The notes: generated from the letters alone by a model not told the origin. A stretch of 51,029 nt of DNA from Methylacidimicrobium cyclopophantes (GCF_902143385.2 NZ_CABFUZ020000097.1:1-51029), one strand, 5' to 3'. Counted from the stretch's first letter, positions 26,450-36,014 are shown. A program made the numbers and translations.

Positions 26450-27603
26450 AGCCGCACACTCCGCTGGGCTCCCTGCGACTCCACCGCAAATGCCGATCCC
26501 CTTCCCCCTTGCCGATGGATATTGAGCAGAGTACCGAGAGCCATGAGGCAGAATAGAAGATTCGAGCCGCCATAGCTAATGAAGGGCAAGGGCAACCCCT
26601 TGTTCGGCAATAGACCCGTCACAACGCCCAAGTTGGCGATCGCTTGAACCGCAATGAGCGTAATCAGGCCCATCCCGAGCAAGAGCCCCTCTCCGTCAGC
26701 GGCGAGCAGCGCGATCCATCCGCCGCACAAGGAGAGCACTAGATAGACCAACACGACTCCCAATGTCACCCAAAGACCGAGCTCTTCTCCAAGAATCGGA
26801 AAAATGAAATCGGTGGTCGCTTCCGGCAGATAATACATTTTCTGGCGGCTATTCCCCAGCCCCAGCCCGGTAACACCTCCCGAACCGAGGGCCACGAGCG
26901 CTTGCCACACCTGGTAAGCCTTCCCCTGCTTGTCTCCGTCCATATTCCAAAATGCGAGCAATCGAGCTCTCCGCTCCGGAATGCTCAAAGCTACCCCGAG
27001 AAGCCCGCCGGCCACCGTGAGGAAGCCCGGCACGATCAGCCAAAGCGACACCCCCGCAATCACCAAAACCACCATGGCCAACGTCATGTAGAGAGCGGCG
27101 CTCCCGAGATCGCGTGCCAGTAGGAGAAGGCCCGCGAATCCACTAATCACGAGGAGCACCGTGAGATAGCGACGCCATCGCTCCCATCGACGCCCGGTTG
27201 GCCTCCCCAGTTGGTCTGCGGCAAAGATGCAGAGGACCCACTTGATCAACTCCGAGGGCTGCAAGGTCAGAGGCCCGAGAGAAATCCAGCGAGCGGATCC
27301 GTGAACCTTGTGCCCGATACCGGGAACAAAGCAGAGCAAGAGAAGCAGGAGCCCGACGCCTACCAAGATCCAAGACCGCTTCAAGAGCCAATGATAATCG
27401 ACGCGCGCCAGAAGCAGCCCCCCCCCGATTCCCACCCCGATCCAGCAGAGCTGCCTCTCCACAAGGGGAAGAAGAGAGGTGTCCTTCTCTCCCACGAAGC
27501 GGCCGGCCGCACTGTACAATGCGATCAGGCCAAGACCCATGAGGGCAAAGGCGGTCAAGGTCAAGACGTACCCGACCCACCGGTGCAGCTCTCTTTCCCT
27601 CAC
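26446..27603 (-). CDS. ftsW: Septal peptidoglycan polymerase FtsW (SEDS family)
   Basis: 385 residues, polytopic with about ten membrane helices. SEDS hallmarks are GSARWISLGPLTLQPSE in the large loop region, the catalytic-region Asp in LLARDLGSA, FPILGEELGL, and the C-terminal GLLPNKGLPLPFISYGGSN. FtsW polymerises lipid II with FtsI at the septum. The start is a GTG at 27603 with AGGA upstream. RodA is the alternative SEDS protein, but the position next to murG in a dcw cluster with ftsI favours FtsW. Confidence 0.95.
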   Translation of the reverse strand: MRERELHRWVGYVLTLTAFALMGLGLIALYSAAGRFVGEKDTSLLPLVERQLCWIGVGIGGGLLLARVDYHWLLKRSWILVGVGLLLLLLCFVPGIGHKVHGSARWISLGPLTLQPSELIKWVLCIFAADQLGRPTGRRWERWRRYLTVLLVISGFAGLLLLARDLGSAALYMTLAMVVLVIAGVSLWLIVPGFLTVAGGLLGVALSIPERRARLLAFWNMDGDKQGKAYQVWQALVALGSGGVTGLGLGNSRQKMYYLPEATTDFIFPILGEELGLWVTLGVVLVYLVLSLCGGWIALLAADGEGLLLGMGLITLIAVQAIANLGVVTGLLPNKGLPLPFISYGGSNLLFCLMALGTLLNIHRQGGRGSAFAVESQGAQRSVRL

Positions 27604-27624
27604 CGATCCTTTCCCCCTTTTGCT

Positions 27625-28425
27625 TTAACCGCCCCGCGCCCCGACGATCCGACGGGGGGAATTCGTTTTCGCGGGCGGTATGCGAATCTCTTGACCAATC
27701 TGGAGCTTGCTGGAAGCAGTCAGCCCGTTGAGGGCCATCAAGTCGGCCAGCCCGACATGAAAACGGCGCGCAATCCGCCAGAGACTGTCTCCTTGGACGA
27801 CATGATAGACTCGAGGCGGACTCTCCGTCGAAGGTCCCACGGGGGTCGAGGAGCTTCGCAGTTCGGCAGGCGGAGACGCCCCTCCACGAGTTCTCCCTGT
27901 CGGATCGGTCACAGGCGCAGGTTCGAAGGAGCTCGATGGACGCATCTGCCCATCGGACGAGGTTCGCCGAAGACGTTTTTTGGACCCTTTCTTTCGCTCG
28001 GGATCTTCGGAGTTCGACAACCGAAGGGGATCGTTTTTCCCATGCGCGGCACTCCCGCGAACGGGAGTGGCTCCCGCAAAAGACGGCTTGGCCTCCGAGC
28101 CCGCACCCCCGTCCGGCCGGGGGCCTGAGAGCGCGGCACTGACCGTGCCTTTTCGGCCTCTGCTTTCCGGCCGCACCCCTTTTTCACCAACTCCCAAGAG
28201 GTTGTAGAGCGCGATGCCTCCAATGAAGAGAACGTGGAGCAACATGACCGCGAGAATCACCGTGATTACCTTCAAGCCAGCCGTGCTTTCCTTCAGTGGG
28301 AGATCCTGCTGCACGAGATCCATCGAACCGGAAGAGCCGCCGACGGCCCCTCCTCCGAGAGGGTTCGCGGCCTTCCAGCGAAGCACCCGGGCGGAAGTTC
28401 GGGTCTTTCTCTTCATTCGCACCAC
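27625..28425 (-). CDS. Membrane-anchored LysM-domain protein in the position normally held by murD
   Basis: About 266 residues; several closely spaced starts (28425, 28422, 28416) cannot be separated. A basic head, one membrane helix at about 51-76 (VITVILAVMLLHVLFIGGIAL), a long Ser/Pro/Lys-rich disordered linker, then one LysM domain at about 206-251 (YHVVQGDSLWRIARRF, LQIGQEIRIPP). This topology puts the LysM in the periplasm, where it would bind peptidoglycan glycan strands. The gene lies between mraY and ftsW in the same orientation, where most dcw clusters have murD. A division or wall-anchoring role is an inference from context. Confidence 0.88.
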   Translation of the reverse strand: MVRMKRKTRTSARVLRWKAANPLGGGAVGGSSGSMDLVQQDLPLKESTAGLKVITVILAVMLLHVLFIGGIALYNLLGVGEKGVRPESRGRKGTVSAALSGPRPDGGAGSEAKPSFAGATPVRGSAAHGKNDPLRLSNSEDPERKKGSKKRLRRTSSDGQMRPSSSFEPAPVTDPTGRTRGGASPPAELRSSSTPVGPSTESPPRVYHVVQGDSLWRIARRFHVGLADLMALNGLTASSKLQIGQEIRIPPAKTNSPRRIVGARGG

Positions 28426-28444
28426 GCGCTCCGAATAAACCCTT

Positions 28445-29545
28445 TCATCTGAGCTTGAGGCTCGAGAGAGCCAAAAGCCCGCAGAGCAGGCTCAAAATCC
28501 AGAAACGTACGGTCACCCTCGATTCCCCCCACCCTTGCAATTCGAAATGGTGATGGAGGGGCGCCATAGCGAAGACCCTCTTTCCGGTCAACCGGAACGA
28601 AGCGACCTGAATGATGACCGAAAGGGCCTCGATGACGAAGATCCCCCCGGCGAGGACCAGCAGAAGCTCCTGACCGATCGCAATGGAGACCAACCCGAAG
28701 GCCCCGCCGAGCGCCAACGACCCGGTGTCGCCCATGAAGACCTCCGCCGGATGACAGTTATACCAGAGGAAGCCGATAGACGCTCCAAGGAGAGCCGCGC
28801 AGAAAACGGCCAGCTCATCGGCACCCCGGACATGGGGAACGAAGAGATAGGAGCTCCAATCCGGACGTCCCGCTACGTACGAGAAGACGGCGAAAACCAA
28901 CGCCACTCCGATGGAGCAGCCGATGGCCAGCCCATCGAGTCCGTCGGTCAGGTTGACCGCATTCGAAGAGCCCATGACCACTAGCAAGAAGAATGGCAGC
29001 GCCGCCCATCCGAGCTCGATGCGGAAGACCGACTTCAGGAAGGGCACCGCCAGCTTGCTCGCCTCTCGGCCGGTCTCCGGACTTCCGAGAAGGAGCACGC
29101 CGGCGATCAGGGCGACGGCTGCCTGGACCAACAGCTTGACGCGACCGGGAATTCCGGCCGACTTTTTTTGCACCACTTTGAGGTAATCATCCCAAAAACC
29201 GAGCGCGCCGAGCGCGGAGGTTCCCCCTAAGCAGATCCAGAGAAAGCGGTTGGTGGGCACCGCCCAGAGCAGGCAACTTCCCACAAGGGCGGAGAGAATC
29301 AGCAAGCCGCCCATCGTGGGCGTTCCGGCCTTCGATCCATGCAGATCGGCTAAATGCCTCACCTCTTCCTTCCCGCGAATCGGCTGACCCATCTTCAAGC
29401 GTCGGAGCAGAGCGATCGTGGGCCGCCCAAGAATCCAAGAAATGAAGAGCGCCGTGAGAGTAGCGGCGATCGATCGGAAGGTGATGTAACGAAATACATT
29501 AAAACCGATAAAGCTTCCGGAAAGCAAATGCAGGTAGTAGAGCAC
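28445..29545 (-). CDS. mraY: Phospho-N-acetylmuramoyl-pentapeptide transferase
   Basis: 366 residues, about ten membrane helices. It transfers phospho-MurNAc-pentapeptide to undecaprenyl phosphate, giving lipid I. Family motifs are all present: AGTPTMGGL, GFWDDYLKVVQKKS with the paired Asp, NLTDGLDGLAIG, PAEVFMGDTGSLALGG and the His loop APLHHHFELQGW. The GTG start at 29545 has AAGGAG seven bases upstream. 67 bases separate it from murF. Confidence 0.97.
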   Translation of the reverse strand: MLYYLHLLSGSFIGFNVFRYITFRSIAATLTALFISWILGRPTIALLRRLKMGQPIRGKEEVRHLADLHGSKAGTPTMGGLLILSALVGSCLLWAVPTNRFLWICLGGTSALGALGFWDDYLKVVQKKSAGIPGRVKLLVQAAVALIAGVLLLGSPETGREASKLAVPFLKSVFRIELGWAALPFFLLVVMGSSNAVNLTDGLDGLAIGCSIGVALVFAVFSYVAGRPDWSSYLFVPHVRGADELAVFCAALLGASIGFLWYNCHPAEVFMGDTGSLALGGAFGLVSIAIGQELLLVLAGGIFVIEALSVIIQVASFRLTGKRVFAMAPLHHHFELQGWGESRVTVRFWILSLLCGLLALSSLKLR

Positions 29546-29612
29546 CTTGATTCTCCTTTCGCTCCGTTCTCGTCGTCACCCCTTGTTTCCGTATCGTGCT
29601 TCTCCGCCGCCG

Positions 29613-30992
29613 CTATAACAGAGCTTGAACCAAGCGCTCGAGCCCAAGAAATCGGGAGCCTTTCACCAAGATCACATCGTCCGCCCGGCGCAAGCTCTGC
29701 AGCTCTCGAAGCGCTTCCTCCGCAGTGGGACACCGGCGGACCTTCTCCTCGGGAAGTCCCCCCAAAACCGCACCCTGGGCCAGCCGGTCCGCCTCCGGAC
29801 CGACCGTGATCAAGAACGCCAGGGGCAGTGCACCGGCCTCCCGACCAACACGTTCGTGCAGAGCCGATGATTGGGAACCCAACTCCCCCATGGAACCGAT
29901 GACCGCCGCCCTCCGGCTCCCCTTGGGAAACTCCGCCAGAGCGCGAAGCGCGGCGCACGCCGAATCCGGATTCGCGTTATAGCTGTCGTCGATCAGCCAA
30001 CCCTCCCGAAACCGCCGAACCTCCATGCGATGTCCGGGATAGACCGCGGTTTCCAACGCCCGGGCGATCTCCCCCGCCGATACTCCTGCGAGCTTCCCTA
30101 CGCCCGCGGCCAGCAATGCGTCGGTCACCACCGCTCGGGAGGTCGTACGAAGCTGCACAGGCAGCTCTTCCGAATTTCCCTGGAGCAAAAAATGAATCCC
30201 TTCCTCTCGCACTTCGATCCGTCCGGCTCGCCAAACCGCCTCGGGGCCCGAGCCGACCCAGAGAACTCTACCGCGGCACCGTCCCGCCGTCCGGCGAACC
30301 CAAGGATCCTCGTCCGGGAGAACCGCCCATCCGTCCGGAGGGATCGACTCGAGAAGGGCACCTTTTTCCTTCGCTATGGCCTCGTCGCTTCCGAAGAAGC
30401 CGACATGAGCCAAGCCGATATTGGTGAGAACGCCGATTTCAGGCGCGGCGACGGCGGCCAAGCGGACGATTTCCCCGGGGTGGTTCGTTCCCATTTCCAG
30501 GACGCCGAATTCCGTCTTCGAAGAGAAGTCGAGAATCGCTAAGGGCAATCCGATCTGATTGTTGCGATTTCCGGCATTGCCAAGGGCGACAAAACGACTT
30601 CGCAGCACACTCAGAATCAATTCCTTGGTCGTCGTCTTCCCACTGCTCCCGGTCACCGCGACGATTTTCCCAGAGAGAGTCCGGCGATACCGATGAGCGA
30701 ATCGGTGGAGGGCGGCAAGCGTGTCCTCGACCAGCACAATGCCTGCATCGTCGGGGAGAAAACCCAGGCTCTCGATAGGGCGAGCGACGACAGCCGCGCG
30801 CGCGCCCCGACCCAACGCCTCTCGGAGGAAGTCATGGCCGTCGAAGTTCGCGCCGGAAAGAGCCCAGAAACAATCGCCAGGCTGAATCGTTCGCGAATCG
30901 GTATGGATACGAGCGAGGAGCAAACCAGGATCTCCCTTCCTTCGGAATCCTCCGCACCATTCCGCGATTCTTTCCAGAGAAACGGATTCCAT
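29613..30992 (-). CDS. murF: UDP-MurNAc-tripeptide:D-Ala-D-Ala ligase
   Basis: 459 residues. It adds the D-Ala-D-Ala made by Ddl to the UDP-MurNAc-tripeptide. Mur-ligase features are the N-terminal substrate domain (RIHTDSRTIQPGDCFWALSG), P-loop VTGSSGKTTTKE, GTNHPGEI, and the C-terminal IDDSYNANPDS typical of MurF. ATG 30992 has AAGGGA upstream. It follows murE by 6 bases. Confidence 0.97.
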   Translation of the reverse strand: MESVSLERIAEWCGGFRRKGDPGLLLARIHTDSRTIQPGDCFWALSGANFDGHDFLREALGRGARAAVVARPIESLGFLPDDAGIVLVEDTLAALHRFAHRYRRTLSGKIVAVTGSSGKTTTKELILSVLRSRFVALGNAGNRNNQIGLPLAILDFSSKTEFGVLEMGTNHPGEIVRLAAVAAPEIGVLTNIGLAHVGFFGSDEAIAKEKGALLESIPPDGWAVLPDEDPWVRRTAGRCRGRVLWVGSGPEAVWRAGRIEVREEGIHFLLQGNSEELPVQLRTTSRAVVTDALLAAGVGKLAGVSAGEIARALETAVYPGHRMEVRRFREGWLIDDSYNANPDSACAALRALAEFPKGSRRAAVIGSMGELGSQSSALHERVGREAGALPLAFLITVGPEADRLAQGAVLGGLPEEKVRRCPTAEEALRELQSLRRADDVILVKGSRFLGLERLVQALL

Positions 30993-30998
30993 CTTCCC

Positions 30999-32480
30999 TT
31001 ATCCTCTCTCCGCCAAAATCTTGCTCACGATGCTCCGATCGTCGAAAGGATGAAAGACGCCCTGAACTTCCTGAGTCGTTTCATGCCCTTTGCCGGCGAT
31101 GCAGATGAGATCGCCGCTTTCGGCTTCCCACAAAGCGGCCCGAATCGCGGAAAACCGATCCGGAATCCAAGCGGGGCGACTGCCCGCCGGCACGCCTTTT
31201 GCCATATCCGCAAAAATGTGATCGATCGATTCCGTTCGCGGATTGTCCGCGGTGAATAGGACTCGATCCGCAAGCGAACAGGCCACCGCCGCCATTCTCG
31301 GGCGTTTGGTTGGATCCCGGTCCCCCCCGCAGCCGACGACGACCCCCAGTCGTTTCGGTGCCAGTTCCCGAAGGGCCTGCAGCGTCTTTTGCAGCGCGTC
31401 TTCCGTATGTGCGTAATCCACCACGGCGATGACCCCATCGCGGGAACGAAAGCGCTCCATCCGACCCGGTACTCCAGGAAAGTCTTCCAGAGCCTTTACG
31501 CTCTCCCGAGGAGAAATCCCGAGTGCGTAGGCGGCCGCGAAAGCCCCCAGGGCGTTCTCGACATTGAACGACCCGAGCAAGGGGATCGTGACCGAAAACG
31601 ATCCGCCGGGATAGCATAAACGAAACGAGCTTCCCGAGGGTTCCTTCCTCACCTCTTCCGCCCGAAAATCGGCACCGGCAGCCCCTGACGCGCTATAGGA
31701 AACAACTCTCTTCGGTTTTCGAGGCGACGAGCGGAGCGCCCGCCAGGCCGGATCATCCTCATTGAGTACGGCAACCGCCGGCCTTTCCGACGCCGAAAGC
31801 CGCTCGAAGAGCAAGGTCTTCGCGGCCTTATAGCTCTCCACGTCTCCATGAAAGTCGAGATGATCCGACGTCAGATTGGTAAAGACCCCGACAGAGAAAG
31901 TAGCTCCGGCTACTCTCCCTTGCGCTAAGGCATGAGAAGAGACCTCGAGGACGGCGTTCCGACATCCGCTCTCCCGCATTTCGGCGAGAAGTCGCTGGAG
32001 ATCGGAACCTTCGGGAGTCGTTCTGCGCGCCGGGAGAACCAATTCCCCGAGTTGGTACCGCACGGTGCCGATAAGACCCGTCTTTCGCCCGGATCGCTCG
32101 AGAATATGGTGGACGAGAAAGGCCGTCGTCGTCTTCCCGTTGGTTCCCGTGATCCCCACCAGCTCCATAGAGCCGCTCGGATGCCGATAGAACCGATCCG
32201 CCATCAAGGCCAGCGCCTCACGCGCATTGGCGACCCGAACGTAGGGGACCCGTAAGGGCGATGCTGCTTCTCGGCCGCGCTCCCCGACGATCGCAACCAC
32301 TCCCTTTCCCACGGCTTCGGAAAGGAAGCGGTGACCGTCAACCCTCACCCCTTGCCAGGCAAAAAAGAGATCTCCCGGCTTTGCGCTTCGAGAATCGTAA
32401 CAGAGCCCGCGTACCGGAGGATCTGCGTCTCCGGTCACCTCGCAAGGCTCTACAGCAGCCAGAAGATCTCGAAGCGTCAC
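30999..32480 (-). CDS. murE: UDP-MurNAc-dipeptide ligase, meso-diaminopimelate type
   Basis: 493 residues. It adds the third stem residue. The P-loop is GTNGKTTT at 112-119, with TTPEGSDLQ and SSHAL for UDP-MurNAc-L-Ala-D-Glu binding. DNPRTE at 412-417 is the signature of enzymes that use meso-diaminopimelate; lysine-type enzymes differ there. This implies Gram-negative A1-gamma peptidoglycan. GTG start overlaps the ftsI stop as GTGA. Confidence 0.97.
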   Translation of the reverse strand: MTLRDLLAAVEPCEVTGDADPPVRGLCYDSRSAKPGDLFFAWQGVRVDGHRFLSEAVGKGVVAIVGERGREAASPLRVPYVRVANAREALALMADRFYRHPSGSMELVGITGTNGKTTTAFLVHHILERSGRKTGLIGTVRYQLGELVLPARRTTPEGSDLQRLLAEMRESGCRNAVLEVSSHALAQGRVAGATFSVGVFTNLTSDHLDFHGDVESYKAAKTLLFERLSASERPAVAVLNEDDPAWRALRSSPRKPKRVVSYSASGAAGADFRAEEVRKEPSGSSFRLCYPGGSFSVTIPLLGSFNVENALGAFAAAYALGISPRESVKALEDFPGVPGRMERFRSRDGVIAVVDYAHTEDALQKTLQALRELAPKRLGVVVGCGGDRDPTKRPRMAAVACSLADRVLFTADNPRTESIDHIFADMAKGVPAGSRPAWIPDRFSAIRAALWEAESGDLICIAGKGHETTQEVQGVFHPFDDRSIVSKILAERG

Positions 32481-34231
32481 AATGGTCCTACGTTCGCCGC
32501 CCGAGCCGGCGCGCTCCTCGGAACAATCCCCAATGCCTCCGCAATTTGGGAGGCCATCGAGCTAAACGCGGGCGCGGCTACGTCCCCGCCGTAGTACCGA
32601 CCTCCCTTCGGCTCATCGACCATGATGAGAAGCACGAACTGAGGGTCTTCCTCCGGCAGATATCCCACAAAAGAAGAAATGTATCGGCCGTGTCCGTAGC
32701 TTCCCCCGACCGCCTTTTGGGCCGTTCCGGTCTTGCCCGCCACGGTGAAGCCCGGCACGGCCGCCTTCGTTCCGGTTCCCCCTTTCGCCACCACGCTGGC
32801 GAGGGCGAGCGATACCCATCGCGCCGTTTTCTCGGAAATCACACGTCGCACCTGCTCGGGGACAACGTAAGAGATGGGTCGGCCGTCCGACGACACCCAT
32901 CCGCGCACCAACAGCGGCTTCATGAACCAACCTCCGTTGGCGATCACCGACATCGCTTGCGTCATCTGCATCGGAGTGACCATGACCTCTTGGCCCATAG
33001 GAATGCGACTGATGGAAAGCTTCGACCACTGCCAGGGCGGCCGAAGCACACCGGCCGACTCCCCCTGGGAGGGCAAAAGGCCGGTTGGCGCACCGATCCC
33101 AAAGGCACGGGCAAAGCGATAGAGCCGGGCGGATCCTAAGCCGATTCCCAACTTGGCAAACCCGATATTACTCGATTTGGAGGTCGCCTCTCGCACGGTC
33201 AGGGTCCCGTGCGCATGGCTGTCGTGCAGAACGTAGCCGGCGTAGGAGAACGCACCGTTTTCGCAATTGACCAAGGAGTTCAGCGTCACCTGTCGTTCTT
33301 CGAGAACACCCGCGAGAGTGATGATCTTGAAGATCGATCCGGGTTCCATCGGATCGGTCAAGCAGCGATTGCGCAACAGCTCCGGACGAACATGCTCCCC
33401 GTCGTTGGGATCGAACGTGGGTCTTACCGCCATCCCGAGAACCTCTCCGGTCGAGGGCCGCATCACGACCGAACAGATCGCCTTCGGACGAAATTCCCGA
33501 TCGAGATCGTCCAGCCCTTTTTCCAAGATGTGTTGAATCGTCAAATCGAGGGTCAGCCTCACCGTCGCCCCATCGACCGGCGCGACGTTGAATCCGCGAT
33601 ATACCGGAATTTCCCTACCCAACACATCCTTTTCGATCCAGCGCTCTCCGGGTAGGCCGCGGAGCTGGCGGTCAAAAGCTCGCTCGACTCCCGCCACTCC
33701 CTTCCCCTCCGCGTCCAACATCCCGACGACTGCAGCCCCCTCCCGCCCGTTTGGGTAAACGCGGATGAAGTCTTCGCGGAAGAGGAGGAACGGCTCCGGA
33801 CTCCTTCCTCCCACGCGCCACTGTCGCAACTTCTCCTGTTCGAAATTGTTCAGCCTCTGGACGACATCCTCGCCCACCCTTTTGGCCAGCAGCCGATACC
33901 TCTCGGTCGGTCGAAAGTTCGCCGAAATCGATCCGGGGGCGAGGCCAAGCAGGCTTTCTAGCTTAGGAACGGTCTGCTCAGGATCGCGAAGGTTCTTGCC
34001 ATCGAGCCGGACCTCGTAAACCGCCTGGCTCTGGGCTAGCGGCGTCCCATGGACGTCGACGATCATGCCTCGATGAGCCGGCAGCTCGATCCGGGCGCAA
34101 TGGTTGAGCATCGCCAGTCGGGCGTACTTCGAATGCTCGACGAGCTGAAGCTCGACCAGCCGATGCGAAACGACCGTAAACCCGAAAGCGAGCAAGACCA
34201 GAATCCACAGGGATCGTTGCCGAGTTTTCAC
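32477..34231 (-). CDS. ftsI: Septal penicillin-binding protein FtsI (PBP3), class B transpeptidase
   Basis: 584 residues. A short cytoplasmic tail, one membrane helix (about 8-27), the PBP dimerisation domain from about 50, and the transpeptidase domain. The active-site SxxK is SIFK (299-302), SxN is SSN (353-355), and KTG is at 500-502, so it should be active and beta-lactam-sensitive. It cross-links septal peptidoglycan with FtsW. GTG start forms GTGA with ftsL. Confidence 0.96.
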   Translation of the reverse strand: MKTRQRSLWILVLLAFGFTVVSHRLVELQLVEHSKYARLAMLNHCARIELPAHRGMIVDVHGTPLAQSQAVYEVRLDGKNLRDPEQTVPKLESLLGLAPGSISANFRPTERYRLLAKRVGEDVVQRLNNFEQEKLRQWRVGGRSPEPFLLFREDFIRVYPNGREGAAVVGMLDAEGKGVAGVERAFDRQLRGLPGERWIEKDVLGREIPVYRGFNVAPVDGATVRLTLDLTIQHILEKGLDDLDREFRPKAICSVVMRPSTGEVLGMAVRPTFDPNDGEHVRPELLRNRCLTDPMEPGSIFKIITLAGVLEERQVTLNSLVNCENGAFSYAGYVLHDSHAHGTLTVREATSKSSNIGFAKLGIGLGSARLYRFARAFGIGAPTGLLPSQGESAGVLRPPWQWSKLSISRIPMGQEVMVTPMQMTQAMSVIANGGWFMKPLLVRGWVSSDGRPISYVVPEQVRRVISEKTARWVSLALASVVAKGGTGTKAAVPGFTVAGKTGTAQKAVGGSYGHGRYISSFVGYLPEEDPQFVLLIMVDEPKGGRYYGGDVAAPAFSSMASQIAEALGIVPRSAPARAANVGPL

Positions 34232-34593
34232 GGCAGCCGCCGTCGTTCCCTCCCCGTCGTTCCCGCAAGAACATCGGAGCGCTTCCCTTCCTCCATGCGA
34301 ACCACTTCCAGTTCACTCGTCTTGACCAAGCCGAGATGCCAAGAGGCGATTCTTCGTTCCAGCTCCAGAGCGGAGCTCGCACGGGCAATCCCCACCTGCA
34401 CCCGCATGTTCCGTTTTTTCCACTGGACTAGCTCCTTTTCGTAATGGGCCACATCCAGGGAGAGCCGGGCAATCTGGTTCTTGAGGGACAAAAACGCGAT
34501 ACCGACTCCGGCAAGGAAAAGAACCGCGACGATCCATCCCCCCAGAGTGCTTAATGGGAATGGCTCGAGATGTCGTACTTGGTTTCCGCTCAT
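34228..34593 (-). CDS. ftsL: FtsL-like bitopic division protein
   Basis: 121 residues from ATG 34593, which overlaps the rsmH stop as ATGA; a start 24 bases earlier is less likely. A short cytoplasmic part, one membrane helix (about 17-37, GGWIVAVLFLAGVGIAFLSL), then a predicted coiled coil (about 40-85, heptad-like KNQIARLSLDVAHYEKELVQW). FtsL sequences are poorly conserved, so the call depends on size, topology and position between rsmH and ftsI. Confidence 0.82.
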   Translation of the reverse strand: MSGNQVRHLEPFPLSTLGGWIVAVLFLAGVGIAFLSLKNQIARLSLDVAHYEKELVQWKKRNMRVQVGIARASSALELERRIASWHLGLVKTSELEVVRMEEGKRSDVLAGTTGRERRRLP

Positions 34594-35549
34594 AAATCCC
34601 TTCCACCTTCCTTCCAACCCACTCGCAAGCGGGCGCTGCGCGATCTCGGATTGCGCAAGATCTCCTCTTCCGACGGCAGAACGCGCACCAGCCGGGCAAA
34701 GCCGCCGGCGAGTGGCAAAGCCTCCTCCGGCGCGGTAGGTTCTTTCAAGCGCCGACAGCTCTGCCCGCGCAGGAAATGCTTCACGCGACGATCTTCCTCC
34801 GACTGAAAACTAATCACCGCCAAGCGGCCTCCGGGACTCAATAGGCGCAATGCCGCCGGCAGAGCTCGTTCCAGCGATCCCAATTCATCGTTGACAGCCA
34901 TTCGCAGAGCCAAGAACGCTCGGGTCGCCGGATGGATTCGCCTGCGAGACGGCCGGGCCGCGCCGATGGCCGCGACGAGCTCTCCCGTCGTCCGCAAGCG
35001 TCCCTTCTCCCGAGCGCGCAGGACGGCGCGGGCCAACCGCCGGCTTTCCCCCGGAGAGGACGTCGTCGAAAAGAGTCGAACCAGATCCGCTTCACCGAGA
35101 TCCTGCAAGAGATCGCCCGCAGTCATTGGACTCGCCGAATCCATCCGCATGTCGAGCGGCGCATCCCAACGGAAGCTAAACCCTCGAGAAGGATCCTCCA
35201 GTTGCCCCGATGAGATCCCTAGGTCGAGGAGGACTCCCTCGACGGATCCCCAACCCATCTCGACCGCAGCCGCAGCCATCTCGACAAAATTCCTCCGAAC
35301 GAAGCGGAATCGGTCGCCCCAGACATTCCCCAAAAGGGCCGCCCTTTGCTCCGCCTCGGGATCGCGATCCATCGCCAAGACCCGACAACCGCAAGCGAGC
35401 AGGGCGGAGGTATGCCCCCCAAAGCCGAAGGTGCCGTCGATCCAACGTTCCCCCTGCGCAGGAGCGGCTGCCTCCAGAAACTCGCGCAACAAGACCGGCT
35501 CATGCCGCAGTCCGTCCATGATCGCCTCAGCTGGAAGAGACCCGTTCAT
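34590..35549 (-). CDS. rsmH: 16S rRNA (cytosine-1402-N4)-methyltransferase
   Basis: 319 residues. SAM-dependent enzyme that methylates C1402 in the ribosomal P site. Motifs are RHEPVLLREFL at the start, DGTFGFGGHTSALL (SAM loop), MDRDPEAEQ, LLDLGISSGQLEDPSRGFSF, MRMDSASPMTA, and RRIHPATRAFLALRMAVNDEL with SFQSEEDRRVK near the end. Two starts (35549 and 35519) both have usable ribosome sites; the longer is listed. The usual second gene of the dcw cluster. Confidence 0.96.
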   Translation of the reverse strand: MNGSLPAEAIMDGLRHEPVLLREFLEAAAPAQGERWIDGTFGFGGHTSALLACGCRVLAMDRDPEAEQRAALLGNVWGDRFRFVRRNFVEMAAAAVEMGWGSVEGVLLDLGISSGQLEDPSRGFSFRWDAPLDMRMDSASPMTAGDLLQDLGEADLVRLFSTTSSPGESRRLARAVLRAREKGRLRTTGELVAAIGAARPSRRRIHPATRAFLALRMAVNDELGSLERALPAALRLLSPGGRLAVISFQSEEDRRVKHFLRGQSCRRLKEPTAPEEALPLAGGFARLVRVLPSEEEILRNPRSRSARLRVGWKEGGRDL

Positions 35550-35585
35550 GCTTCTTCCTCGTTGCCCCGCCCTCTCGATTCGAGT

Positions 35586-36014
35586 TCACAGGCCCGCCTT
35601 CTCCATCACCTCTTCCAAGGTCGTAGGACCGAGCCGAAGCGCATGCCAAGCCTCCGCGCTCCAGATTTCAAAGTGGTCGAAGCATCCTGCGAGCACCGCT
35701 TCCTTCCGTAAGCCCGCTTGGCGCCGAAGCCGCTCTTTCACGCTAATCCGCCCCTGCTGGTCCCAACTGACCATCTGAGCGATGCGAGCCAACGCCTCCA
35801 GCTGCAAACGCAAAGGATCCTGAAAGGAAAGGTTGCCGACTCGTTCACGAAGCTGGGCAAGCCAACTTTCGGGGTAGACCTTCAGGCACTTCGATCGGGA
35901 AGGGAAAGCAAAAAGCCGGGCCTCGTACCCCTCCTGCCTCCATTCCGAGGGTATGGTTATCCGTCCCTTTTCATCGAAAGCGTGCTCGAAAGCATCGGTG
36001 TAATTTGCGCTCAT
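35586..36014 (-). CDS. mraZ: MraZ transcriptional regulator
   Basis: 142 residues from ATG 36014, where the sequence begins like other MraZ proteins (FEHAFDEKGRITIPSEWR); the frame is open upstream but that part has no similarity. Two SpoVT/AbrB-like repeats: the first at about 5-50, the second at about 75-120 with IAQMVSWDQQGRISVKERLRRQAGL. MraZ forms a ring that binds spaced repeats upstream of its own gene and represses the dcw cluster. A matching 10-bp repeat array is present just upstream. Confidence 0.94.
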   Translation of the reverse strand: MSANYTDAFEHAFDEKGRITIPSEWRQEGYEARLFAFPSRSKCLKVYPESWLAQLRERVGNLSFQDPLRLQLEALARIAQMVSWDQQGRISVKERLRRQAGLRKEAVLAGCFDHFEIWSAEAWHALRLGPTTLEEVMEKAGL

